Assembly: GCF_050632385.1 (NCBI RefSeq)
Contig: NZ_CP192599.1
Span: 1,426,001-1,490,000, forward strand
Direction of reading: 5' to 3'
Origin: Humitalea sp050632385
GTDB lineage: Bacteria; Pseudomonadota; Alphaproteobacteria; Acetobacterales; Acetobacteraceae
Length of the DNA stretch: 64,000 nt
In this document: positions 7,353 to 15,077 of the stretch, piece by piece
How positions within the stretch are numbered: position 1 is the stretch's first letter
Layout: each line of letters begins with the position of its first letter
Translations under genes and position numbers: made by a program
Notes under the pieces: generated by a model
Told to the model about the DNA's origin: nothing
Databases searched by the model: none
Seen by the model: only the letters and a program-made list of their open reading frames with translations

Positions 7353-8168
7353 CTATTGCTTGGCGAAATGCGCGCAGAAGGCGGCGCCGATCCGGGTCAG
7401 TTCCGCCGCCAGCAGGGCGCCCGTCTCCGCACTGCACAGGCGCGGATCGCCAGCGCCGACCGCGTTCGGGCTGACCGCGTCGTATTCCAGCGGCACGGTG
7501 ACTTCCGCGCCCTGGAAATCCAGCGCGCCCCAGCCCTGGAAGCCCAGGCCGATATGCGTCGGCTTGGGTCCGGTCGGCGGGTTGGGGATCAGGTCGGGCC
7601 GCAGGTTCTGCGGAAAGAAATGCATCCCCAGGCTGGTCAGCGGATCGGCGCCATGGCTCGACACGGCCTTGGCTTTCTCGGGGCCGATCAGCTTCGGCAA
7701 CAGGCCATAGGCGATGCGCCAGAGGTACATCGCCGGGATCAGCACGCCGTCGTTCTGCAGCACCGCGCGGGTCGCGTCGTTGATGACGCCGACGTTGCCG
7801 CCATGGCCGTTGATGACGATCAGCTTGGTCAGCTTGTGGCGCAGCAGGTTGGCGAAGACATCGTCCAGCACCGCTCGCAGCGTGCTGTAGGACAGCGCGA
7901 TGCCACCCGGCATGGCGCCGAAGAAATCGGCCTTGCCGAAGGGCATGACGGGGGCGACGACGGTCGGCGTGCCTTCGGCGGTGGCGCGCAGGGCGATTTC
8001 CTCGGCCATCTTCTCGGCCAGGAAGTAGTCGCCCATCGGGCCGTGCGGTCCCTGGTCCTCGTGGCTGCCCATCGGCAGCAGGATCACCGGGTTGCGGGCG
8101 TAGAGGGTGCGCGCCTCATCCCCCGTGATTTCCCCCATGCGGACTTTCGTTGGCGATTTTTCGGCCAT
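7353..8168 (-). CDS. Creatininase-family hydrolase with a non-canonical metal site
   Basis: 271 residues. Members of this family are metal-dependent amidohydrolases (creatininase, formamide hydrolases of flavin and archaeal pathways). The NGHGGN motif is intact and GSHEDQGPHGP aligns with the usual GS-x-EQHGPHLP, but one metal-ligand His appears as Gln, and SSHGADP replaces the usual late Glu-containing segment. The ATG at 8168 follows an AGGAG site. It is the last gene of the five-gene peptide-type ABC operon, 13 nt after the ATPase, so its substrate is probably the imported compound, perhaps a cyclic or small amide. It could have altered metal requirements or a different reaction. Confidence 0.82.
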   Translation of the reverse strand: MAEKSPTKVRMGEITGDEARTLYARNPVILLPMGSHEDQGPHGPMGDYFLAEKMAEEIALRATAEGTPTVVAPVMPFGKADFFGAMPGGIALSYSTLRAVLDDVFANLLRHKLTKLIVINGHGGNVGVINDATRAVLQNDGVLIPAMYLWRIAYGLLPKLIGPEKAKAVSSHGADPLTSLGMHFFPQNLRPDLIPNPPTGPKPTHIGLGFQGWGALDFQGAEVTVPLEYDAVSPNAVGAGDPRLCSAETGALLAAELTRIGAAFCAHFAKQ

Positions 8169-8181
8169 GTGTTGTCTCCTG

Positions 8182-9132
8182 TTAGGCGAGTTCTTCCGCC
8201 CGGATGCAGGCGACGCGCCGGCCCTCGCCCATCGGGCGGAGGGCCGGCACGGTGTCGGCACAGGCCGGAATCGCATGTTCGCAGCGGGTGCGGAAGACGC
8301 AGCCGGAGGGGGGCGCCGAGGGGCTGGGCGGTTCCCCCGGCAGGATGATCCGCGCGATGCGCCGGGCCGGGTCCAGCATCGGCGTCGCGGACAGCAGCGC
8401 CCGCGTATAGGGGTGGGCGGGCTTGGCGAAGAGGGCGGCGACGGGGCCTTCCTCCATCACCCTTCCGCAATACATGACCAGCACCCGGTCGCAGAGGTGA
8501 CGCACCACCAGCAGGTCGTGACTGATGAACAGCAGCGCCAGGCCCAGGTCCCGGCGCAGATCGGCCAGCAGGCGCACGACCTGCGCCTGGATCGACACAT
8601 CCAGCGCCGAGACGGGTTCATCCGCCACCAGAAACTCCGGCCCCGAGGCCAGGGCGCGGGCGATGCCGATGCGCTGGCGCTGGCCGCCGCTGAATTCATG
8701 GGGAAAGGCATCTTTTCGCGCCGGGTCCAGCCCGACCTTGGCCATCAGGGCGGCGACGCCCTCGGCGCGCTGCCCATGGATCGCCAGGCCGTCGCCGATC
8801 TGCGCGCCGATGGTGCGGCGGGAATCCAGGCTGCCAAAGGGGTCCTGGAAGACGATGGCCATGCGGGCGCGCAACTGGCGCCAGGCGGCGCTGCCGGGCG
8901 GCGGCATCGGCGCGCCGTCGAAGCGCAGGGTGCCGGCGGTCACGGGCAACAGCCCCAGCATCAGCCGGCCGAGGGTGCTCTTGCCCGATCCGCTTTCACC
9001 GACCACGCCCAGGGCTTCGCCGCGCGCGACGCTGGCATCGATGCCGGCGACGGCGCGCACCGGGCGCCCACGGCGGAACAGGCCCCGGCCGGGAAAGGTC
9101 TTTTCCACGCCTTGGGCGACGACCAGGCTCAT
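8182..9132 (-). CDS. Peptide/opine-type ABC transporter ATP-binding protein (OppF/DppF type)
   Basis: 316 residues. Walker A GESGSGKST, Q-loop VFQDPFGSLD, signature SGGQRQRIGIARAL and Walker B FLVADEP are intact. The C-terminal oligopeptide-transporter extension contains CVFRTRCEHAIPAC, the cysteine-rich segment that in DppD/DppF relatives carries a [4Fe-4S] cluster. It energises import together with the permeases encoded just upstream. Its ATG overlaps the stop of the permease-ATPase fusion (ATGA at 9132-9129), showing tight coupling. Only one stand-alone ATPase exists because the OppD-type partner is fused to a permease. Confidence 0.93.
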   Translation of the reverse strand: MSLVVAQGVEKTFPGRGLFRRGRPVRAVAGIDASVARGEALGVVGESGSGKSTLGRLMLGLLPVTAGTLRFDGAPMPPPGSAAWRQLRARMAIVFQDPFGSLDSRRTIGAQIGDGLAIHGQRAEGVAALMAKVGLDPARKDAFPHEFSGGQRQRIGIARALASGPEFLVADEPVSALDVSIQAQVVRLLADLRRDLGLALLFISHDLLVVRHLCDRVLVMYCGRVMEEGPVAALFAKPAHPYTRALLSATPMLDPARRIARIILPGEPPSPSAPPSGCVFRTRCEHAIPACADTVPALRPMGEGRRVACIRAEELA

Positions 9133-10925
9133 GCCGCGATCTCCCGCCAGCGCAAGCAGCGTATGTCGCGGCCGCGATCGGTTTCCAGCGGCACGGGTTC
9201 GGCACAGACGGCTGCGGCCTGGGGGCAGCGCGGGGCGAAGCGGCAGCCGGGGGGGTAGGAATCCGGGCGCGGGACGGTGCCGGGGATGCCCTCGGGCGGG
9301 GTGTCGCCATCCGGCACGGCGGCCAGCAAGGCGCGGGTATAGGGGTGGCGGGGGCGGGCAAAGACCTCGCTCACCGGGCCGCTTTCGACGATCTGGGCGG
9401 CGTACATCACCACGACCTCATCCGCGACCTCGGCCACCACGCCGAGCGAATGGGTGATCAGGACGAGCCCCATGCCGCCCTCGCTCTTCAGATCGGCCAG
9501 CAGGTCCAGGATGGCGGCCTGGACGGTCACATCCAGGGCGGTGGTCGGTTCGTCGGCGATCAGCAACCGGGGGTGGTTGGCGATGGCCATGGCGATCATC
9601 ACCCGCTGGCGCATCCCGCCCGAAAGTTCATGCGGCCAGGCGCGGGCGCGGCCGGCGGGGTCGGCGATGCCGACGCGGGTGAGCAGGGAGACGGCCTCGT
9701 CGCGGGCGGGGCGGCGGTGGACGGCAATGGCCTCGGTCACTTGGTCGCCGATGCGATGGACGGGGTTCAGGCTGCTCATCGGGTCCTGGAAGACCATGGC
9801 CATGGCCTGGCCGCGCAGCCGGCGGCGGGCGGGTTCGGCCAGGCGCAGCAGGTCGTTGCCCTCGAACCAGGCGTTTCCGGCGGCGACGCGGGCGGCGGGG
9901 GGCAGCAGCCCCATGATGGCGGTGGCGGCCATGGACTTGCCGGATCCGCTTTCGCCGACGATGGCCAGGGTGCGCCCGGCGGCGACGGAGAAGGAGACGT
10001 CCTCGACCGGGCGGATGGTGCCGGTGGGGGTGGCGATTTCCACGGTCAGGCCGCGGACCTCCAACAGCGCAGGGCGTTCGGGCGGCAGCAGGCCGGGCAG
10101 CAGGCGGTCGAGCATTCGGCGGGGCGGGGCGGCGCCGCGCGGGTCCAGCGCATCGCGCAGGGCGTCGCAGCACATGTTCATGGCCAGGACGGTCAGGGTC
10201 AGGGCGACGCAGGGCCAGAGCAGCAGGCTGGGGGCAGCTTCCATCGTCGCCCGCGCGCCACGGATCATAAGGCCCCAGGAGGGTGTCGGCGGCACGACGC
10301 CGAGGCCCAGGAACGACAAGCCGCTTTCCAGCACCACGGCGGCGGCGACCGCCAGCGACACCTGCACCAGCACCGGCCCCGCGATGTTGGGCAGCACGGT
10401 GCGCGACAGGATGCGGGGGTTGGAGGCGCCGAGGGAGCGCACGGCCTCCACATAGTCCTGGCCGCGCGCGCTCAGGACTTCGGCATAGGCGACGCGAATG
10501 AAGCCGGGCAGGTAGAGGATCGAGAGGACGAAGATCAGCGTGCCGGTGCCCGGCCCCATCAGGGTGACGACCAGCAGGGCGAGCAGCACCGGCGGGAAGC
10601 ACAGCAGGACGTCGGCGCCACGGATCGCCAGCAACTCCGCGAGCCCTCGGAACCAGCCGCCCAGCAACCCAAGCGCGGTGCCCGCGACCGCCGCGATGAA
10701 GGTCGCGGCGAAAGCGACGGCCAGCGACGAGCGCGCGCCCCAGACCAGGCGCGACAGCACGTCGCGGCCGAATTCGTCGCGGCCGAGGGGGCTGCCCGGC
10801 AGCCAGGCGGCCAGGCGGTTGCCAACATCCTGCACCACCGGATCGGGCAGCGGCAGCCAGGGGGCGAGGATCGCGACCAGGATCAGAAACCCCACGGCGG
10901 CGCCGGGGATGGCCAGGCGCCTCAT
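9129..10925 (-). CDS. Fused DppC-type permease and DppD-type ATPase
   Basis: 598 residues in one continuous frame. Residues 1-270 are a DppC-like permease with about six membrane spans, the PLGRDEFGRDVLSRLVWGARSS entry motif (first part seen at residues 48-60) and the EAA loop EAVRSLGASNPRILSRTVLP. From about residue 290 an OppD-type ATPase follows: GESGSGKSMAA, VFQDPMSSLNP, ELSGGMRQRVMIAMA, LLIADEPTTALD and a cysteine-containing C-terminus (CRFAPRCPQAAAVC). Separate genes are the rule, so this is a natural fusion; no stop or start sits between the parts. The Met at 10925 overlaps the upstream permease stop (ATGA). The fused subunit fixes the 1:1 ratio of this half of the importer. Confidence 0.9.
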   Translation of the reverse strand: MRRLAIPGAAVGFLILVAILAPWLPLPDPVVQDVGNRLAAWLPGSPLGRDEFGRDVLSRLVWGARSSLAVAFAATFIAAVAGTALGLLGGWFRGLAELLAIRGADVLLCFPPVLLALLVVTLMGPGTGTLIFVLSILYLPGFIRVAYAEVLSARGQDYVEAVRSLGASNPRILSRTVLPNIAGPVLVQVSLAVAAAVVLESGLSFLGLGVVPPTPSWGLMIRGARATMEAAPSLLLWPCVALTLTVLAMNMCCDALRDALDPRGAAPPRRMLDRLLPGLLPPERPALLEVRGLTVEIATPTGTIRPVEDVSFSVAAGRTLAIVGESGSGKSMAATAIMGLLPPAARVAAGNAWFEGNDLLRLAEPARRRLRGQAMAMVFQDPMSSLNPVHRIGDQVTEAIAVHRRPARDEAVSLLTRVGIADPAGRARAWPHELSGGMRQRVMIAMAIANHPRLLIADEPTTALDVTVQAAILDLLADLKSEGGMGLVLITHSLGVVAEVADEVVVMYAAQIVESGPVSEVFARPRHPYTRALLAAVPDGDTPPEGIPGTVPRPDSYPPGCRFAPRCPQAAAVCAEPVPLETDRGRDIRCLRWREIAA

Positions 10926-11872
10926 GCCCGCGCGACGCGGGGGTCGAGGGCGGCGTAGACGAGGTCCATCGCCAGGTTGATCAAGAGGAACAGCCCCGAC
11001 ACCGTGAGCACGATGCCGACCACCATGGGATAGTCCCGCGCCTCGACCGCCCGCAGCAGGGGCGTGGACAGGCCGGGCCAGTTGAAGACGTATTCGACCA
11101 GCACCGTGCCGCCCAGCAGCGCACCCATGTGCAGCCCCAGCACCGTGGCGACGGGGCTGAGCGCATTGCGCACCACATGCCGCCACAAGACCTGGCGGGG
11201 CGACAAACCCTTGGCCCGGGCGGTGCGGACATGATCGCGCGACAGGGCGTCGAGCACGGAGGCCCGGGTCATGCGGAAGACCACCGCCGCCAGCCCCTTG
11301 CCGACCGCCAGCGCCGGCAGCAGCAGCAACAGCATGTGCCGCGCCGGGTTCTCGGCAAAGGGCATGTAGCCCCCGGCCGGCATCCAGCGCAGCCATTGCG
11401 CGAAGACCAGGATGAAGACGGTGCCGAGGACGAAGACCGGCACGGATTGCAGGATGGCGGCCGCGGCCGCGCTGCCGCGATCGAAGCCGCCGCCCTGGCG
11501 CACCGCGGCCAGGGTGCCGGTCGGCAGGCCCACCAGCAGCGCGATCACTGTGCCCGCGAAAATCAGTTCCAGGGTGCGCGGCAGGCGCAGCAGGATTTCG
11601 TCGATGACCGGGTATTCATCGACCAGCGACAGCCCCAGGTCGCCCCGCGCCAGCCCGGCCAGGAAGGCCGTGTATTGCTGGTGCAGCGGCAGGTCGAGCC
11701 CAAGGCGCGTCCGCAATTCCGCCACGGCAAAGGCATCGGGCGCGGTGCCGCCGGTGGAGAGCAGGATTTCGGCCGGATCGCCCGGCACGAGATGCAGGGC
11801 CAGGAAGACGATCGAGGCGACCACCCACATCAGCGCCAGCGACACGCCCAGGCGGCGCAGCAGCCAAAACAT
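10922..11872 (-). CDS. Peptide/nickel-type ABC transporter permease (DppB type)
   Basis: 316 residues with an N-terminal membrane span (FWLLRRLGVSLALMWVVAS), the LVPGDPAEILL motif after it and about six spans in all. The cytoplasmic EAA-type loop is in RTARAKGLSPRQVLWRHVVRN, the hallmark of DppB permeases. It forms the membrane channel with the fused permease encoded next. The start ATG overlaps the binding-protein stop by one base (TGATG at 11874-11870), so the operon reads without gaps. Confidence 0.93.
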   Translation of the reverse strand: MFWLLRRLGVSLALMWVVASIVFLALHLVPGDPAEILLSTGGTAPDAFAVAELRTRLGLDLPLHQQYTAFLAGLARGDLGLSLVDEYPVIDEILLRLPRTLELIFAGTVIALLVGLPTGTLAAVRQGGGFDRGSAAAAAILQSVPVFVLGTVFILVFAQWLRWMPAGGYMPFAENPARHMLLLLLPALAVGKGLAAVVFRMTRASVLDALSRDHVRTARAKGLSPRQVLWRHVVRNALSPVATVLGLHMGALLGGTVLVEYVFNWPGLSTPLLRAVEARDYPMVVGIVLTVSGLFLLINLAMDLVYAALDPRVARA

Positions 11873-13401
11873 CAGCCGGCGCCCGTGAACTCCAGCAACG
11901 CGCCAGAGGAGGTGCTGAGCGCGCCGGGCAGGTTCTCGAACCCCTGCAACCGGCGGTCCAGCCCATAGCCCTGGCTGCGCCAGGCGAGGCCGACCATGGG
12001 CACTTCCTCAAGCGCCGCGCGCTGCATGTCGCGATAGACCTCGACCCGCTTGGCGGTGTCGAATTCGGCGCGGCCCTTGGCGAGCAATTCCACCGTGCGC
12101 GGCGCCTGCACACCGAAGGATCGGCCATGCGCGGCCGACAGGCTGGTGTCGAGCACCACGGTCAGCCCGTCGGGATCGTTGAAATCGGCGGAAACCCCGT
12201 GCACCGCGATGTCGTATTGGCCGCGCGTGCCGAGCGAGACGCGGGTGGACCAGTCGGTAAGGCGCAGTTCGGCGCGGATGCCGATCTGGCCCAGGTGCTG
12301 CTGGGCGATTTCGGCGGTGTCCTTGTGCATGCCGAATTGGCTGGTCGCGAGCAGGGTGGTGGAAAAGCCGTTGGGGTGCCCGGCCTCGGCCAGCAGGGCG
12401 CGGGCGCGGGCGGGGTCGTAGTTCCAGCCTTTCGACAATTCGGCATCGAACCAGGGCGTGCCCTCGACGATCGGCACGCCTTCCAAAGCGGAGCCGCGGC
12501 CGGAAAAAGCGACGCGGACGATGTCGTCGCGCCGGATCGCATGGGCGCAGGCGCGGCGCACGCGGGGGTCGTTGAAGGGCGGGCGGGTGCCGTTGAACAG
12601 CAGGTCCATGAAGGGGCCGTTCTGGGCGGCGAGGCGCAGGCGTGGATCGGCCTCGACCGCCGCCATGCCGGACCAGGGCACGTATTCGATCATGTCCACA
12701 TCGCCCGATTGCAGGGCGGCCAGGCGCAGGCTTTCGTCGGCATAGACCGTCATGCGCAACGTGCGCGACTTCGGCAGGCCGGGCATCCAGTAGTTCGGCG
12801 CGGCCTGCAATTCCAGGAAGGTGCCGCGTTCCTGGGACGCGATGCGATAGGGGCCGCAGCCCATCGGCGCATTCATGTCGCGCGACCCGCGCCAGACGAT
12901 CGGCATGTTGTAGTTGGTGAACCACATCGGCACGGTCACCAGCGGCGTGGTCATCACCAGCCGCACCGTATGCGCATCCGGCGTTTCGACGCGGGCGATC
13001 TGCTGCATCTGGGCGCGGTAATAGGCGGTGGAGCGTTCGCCGGCGATCTGTTCGATCGTCCACTTCACGTCCTCGGACGTGACCTTCTCGCCATTGTGGA
13101 AGACCGCGTTGGGGTTGAGCTTGAAGACCCAGGCGCCATCGGCATCCAGGCTCCATTCGGTCGCCAATTCACCGCGCAGGTCGCCCTTGCTGTCGAAGCC
13201 CAGCAGGCGGCGATGCAGCAGCATCTTCACGGTGCCCGCCGAGGCGCCGGTCGAGACCCAGGGCTGCAGGTTCGGCGGCCAGGCGGACAGGCCGTAGCGC
13301 AGCACCCCCGGCCGCCATTGCGCGGCGGCAGGCCCCGCCAGATGCAGGCCGGTGAGGCCGGCCATGCTGCCGAGCAGGAGGCGACGGGTCGGAAGGGGCA
13401 T
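11872..13401 (-). CDS. ABC transporter substrate-binding protein, family 5 (peptide/opine type)
   Basis: 509 residues. The N-terminus PLPTRRLLLGSMAGLTGLHL with an alanine-rich AAAQ end is a signal peptide, possibly Tat-type. The mature part has the family-5 landmarks: LATEWSLDADGAWVFKLNPN, FHNGEKVTSEDVKWTIEQI, a GPYRI segment and DPRVRRACAHAIRRDDIV. It captures the ligand in the periplasm for the permeases downstream. First gene of the operon, preceded by 186 bp of non-coding DNA that must hold the promoter. The ligand is unspecified; the terminal creatininase-family gene suggests a small amide or modified amino acid rather than a simple peptide. Confidence 0.92.
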   Translation of the reverse strand: MPLPTRRLLLGSMAGLTGLHLAGPAAAQWRPGVLRYGLSAWPPNLQPWVSTGASAGTVKMLLHRRLLGFDSKGDLRGELATEWSLDADGAWVFKLNPNAVFHNGEKVTSEDVKWTIEQIAGERSTAYYRAQMQQIARVETPDAHTVRLVMTTPLVTVPMWFTNYNMPIVWRGSRDMNAPMGCGPYRIASQERGTFLELQAAPNYWMPGLPKSRTLRMTVYADESLRLAALQSGDVDMIEYVPWSGMAAVEADPRLRLAAQNGPFMDLLFNGTRPPFNDPRVRRACAHAIRRDDIVRVAFSGRGSALEGVPIVEGTPWFDAELSKGWNYDPARARALLAEAGHPNGFSTTLLATSQFGMHKDTAEIAQQHLGQIGIRAELRLTDWSTRVSLGTRGQYDIAVHGVSADFNDPDGLTVVLDTSLSAAHGRSFGVQAPRTVELLAKGRAEFDTAKRVEVYRDMQRAALEEVPMVGLAWRSQGYGLDRRLQGFENLPGALSTSSGALLEFTGAG

Positions 13402-13587
13402 CGGACACCTCGGGCGGATCAGGCCCCGAGGCTGCGGCGCGGGGCCAGGGGCGTCAATCAATCTATGCGGGCTGTCTGGCCGCCGCGGCCCGGGGTTGGG
13501 ATGGCCGCGGGCGGGGCCTGCCTGGAATTGAGCAGGACGCGGCGGCCGGACATGGGCACGCGCGTGGCCGTGCGGTGCCAGCTTCGG

Positions 13588-13956
13588 TCAGCCCGTGGCC
13601 CGGCGGACCAGCGCCAGCAGCCGTGGTTCCGCCGCCCGCTGCGCGGCGCGTTCGATCGCCCGGTAATCGGCGACCAAATTCCGCCCGGCATCGGTCAAGG
13701 TCGCGCCACCGCCGCGATAGCCGCCGGTGCTCGCCTCCACCACCGCGACGCCGAGCAGCTTGTTCAGCGCATCGACCAGGTCCCAGGCGCGCTTGTAGCT
13801 CATGCCCAGCGCCCGCCCGGCGGCGGAGATCGAGCCTTCGCGGTCGATCGCCTCCAGCAAGGTGATCTTGCCCGGCCCGATCCGGCCTTGCGGCAGGTCG
13901 ATGCGCAGGCTCAGCACGCCGGCGTCGGTCGGGGCAAGGGGGGCCTGGCGGGTCAT
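13588..13956 (-). CDS. modE: ModE-type molybdate regulator, DNA-binding domain only
   Basis: 122 residues. The N-terminal ModE winged helix is clear: IGPGKITLLEAIDREGSISA, then AGRALGMSYKRAWDLVDALN (about residues 26-65), followed by a GGYRGGGATLTDAG wing. Full ModE adds two Mop/TOBE domains that bind molybdate; they are absent here. A very short molbindin gene lies 15 nt upstream on the same strand, so the sensing part may be supplied separately or may have been lost. It is last in the mod operon. The ModE-box-like sites before modA and in the DUF2325 gap are its likely targets. Single-domain ModE relatives are known, so the short form may still regulate. Confidence 0.85.
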   Translation of the reverse strand: MTRQAPLAPTDAGVLSLRIDLPQGRIGPGKITLLEAIDREGSISAAGRALGMSYKRAWDLVDALNKLLGVAVVEASTGGYRGGGATLTDAGRNLVADYRAIERAAQRAAEPRLLALVRRATG

Positions 13957-13971
13957 CGGCCTAGCCTGGCG

Positions 13972-14124
13972 TCATTCCACGCCAACCATCATGCCGGATG
14001 CCTTGACCACCGCGCTCGCCGTCTTCCCGGGCGCCAGGCCCGGTTCCTCCATCGCCTCATTGGTGATGGCGGCGGTCGGCACGACGCCGTTGCCGGGGAT
14101 CACGTTGCGGGCGGAGCGTTTCAT
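13972..14124 (-). CDS. mop: Short molbindin (Mop) with an internal deletion
   Basis: 50 residues, against about 68-70 for normal molbindins that bind molybdate as hexamers. The ends match well: it begins MKRSARNVIPG like the family's M-x-x-SARN-x-x-x-G and ends KASGMMVGVE like KAS-x-VM-x-x-VD/E, with AITNEAMEEPGLAPGK in between. The stretch that normally forms strands two and three (after the first glycine, up to the ITNE segment) is missing, an in-frame loss of roughly 18 residues. It lies 14 nt after modD and 15 nt before modE, so it is within the operon. It may be a decaying gene or a minimal Mop peptide; folding without those strands is doubtful. Confidence 0.75.
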   Translation of the reverse strand: MKRSARNVIPGNGVVPTAAITNEAMEEPGLAPGKTASAVVKASGMMVGVE

Positions 14125-14138
14125 CGTGGTTGCTTTCT

Positions 14139-14993
14139 CTAGGTTGGGAATTCGGTGACGGTGACCGATACATCCGCCGGCGGCGCGGCATAGGCGGCGG
14201 AGGTCACCAGCAGGTCGGCGCCGGCGGCGGCGTAGGCCGCGGCATTGGCCTCATTCACCCCGCCCGCGACGGCGATCAGGGGCTTGCGCGGCAGGGCCGC
14301 GATCGCGCGCACCGCATCGGCCACCTGCTCTGGCGTCAGCTTGTCGAGTTGCAGGGAATCGACACCGGCCCCGGCGAACCACACCGCCTCGTCCACGCTT
14401 TCGGCCTCGACGGTGATCTTGCGTTCGGGCTGGGCGGCGCGCAGTTGCGCGACCCATAGATGCGGCGGCGTCCGGCCCAGGAAGGCGCGGTGCTGAGCGA
14501 AGACCAGCACACTGTCGGACAGGCCGAGGCGATGCGGCACGCAGCCGCCGGCCATGATCGCCTTCAGCATCACATCCTTCGCGCCCGGCACGTGCTTGCG
14601 CGTGCAGGCCACCATGATGCCGGACCGGCCCTCCCGCGCGGCGCGCAGGATGCGCCGGGCCCGGGTCGCGATGCCGGAGGCGACTTCGATCAGGGTCTGC
14701 GCCACCTTCATGGCGCGATGCAGCGCGGCCGCATCGCCCTCGGCCACCAGCAGGTCGCCCCCAGCCTCGACCTGCGCGCCGGAGGCGGCGAATTGCCGCG
14801 TCGCGGTGCAGCCGGCCAGCAGCATCAGCCGCTCCGCGTCCTCCGTGCAGCAGGCGGTGATGATCGTGCGGGTGCGGAACACGGCCTGGCCGCGCCGGCC
14901 GCCGATGCCAAGCCCGAGGGTGGTGGCATCGCCATAGGGCACATCCTCGCGCAGCATCGCGAGCAACCGGTCGTCCGGGAGCAGAAAAGGCAC
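14139..14993 (-). CDS. modD: ModD, quinolinate phosphoribosyltransferase-like protein of molybdate operons
   Basis: 284 residues of the nicotinate-nucleotide pyrophosphorylase (QPRTase) fold. VPYGDATT near the N-terminus, TRKHVPGAKDVMLKAIMAGG, HRLGLSDSVLVFAQH and the late DSLQLDKL and GVNEANAAAYAAAGADLLV match the ModD branch found in bacterial mod operons; its role in molybdenum metabolism is not established. The GTG at 14993 has GGAGG six bases upstream and gives the conserved PFLLPDDRLL beginning; an ATG at 15020 lacks such a site. It lies between modC and the short mop gene. It is unlikely to be NadC because NAD synthesis genes are absent around it. Confidence 0.88.
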   Translation of the reverse strand: MPFLLPDDRLLAMLREDVPYGDATTLGLGIGGRRGQAVFRTRTIITACCTEDAERLMLLAGCTATRQFAASGAQVEAGGDLLVAEGDAAALHRAMKVAQTLIEVASGIATRARRILRAAREGRSGIMVACTRKHVPGAKDVMLKAIMAGGCVPHRLGLSDSVLVFAQHRAFLGRTPPHLWVAQLRAAQPERKITVEAESVDEAVWFAGAGVDSLQLDKLTPEQVADAVRAIAALPRKPLIAVAGGVNEANAAAYAAAGADLLVTSAAYAAPPADVSVTVTEFPT

Positions 14994-15077
14994 TTCAGCC
15001 CTCCATCGGCGCGACACCATGCCGCCGCCAGACGAAAGCTGCCCGCGCCGGGGCGGGGAAGTCCAGCAAGCTGTCCG

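Noticed and set aside
9129..10925. The permease-ATPase fusion as a sequencing error joining two genes
   Set aside because: Both halves are full and in frame, with no residual stop, start or ribosome-binding site at the joint, so I kept it as one gene and list read checking as a test.
13402..13587. A further gene between the ABC operon and modE
   Set aside because: No ORF with a ribosome-binding site; the 186 bp probably hold the promoter of the peptide-type operon.
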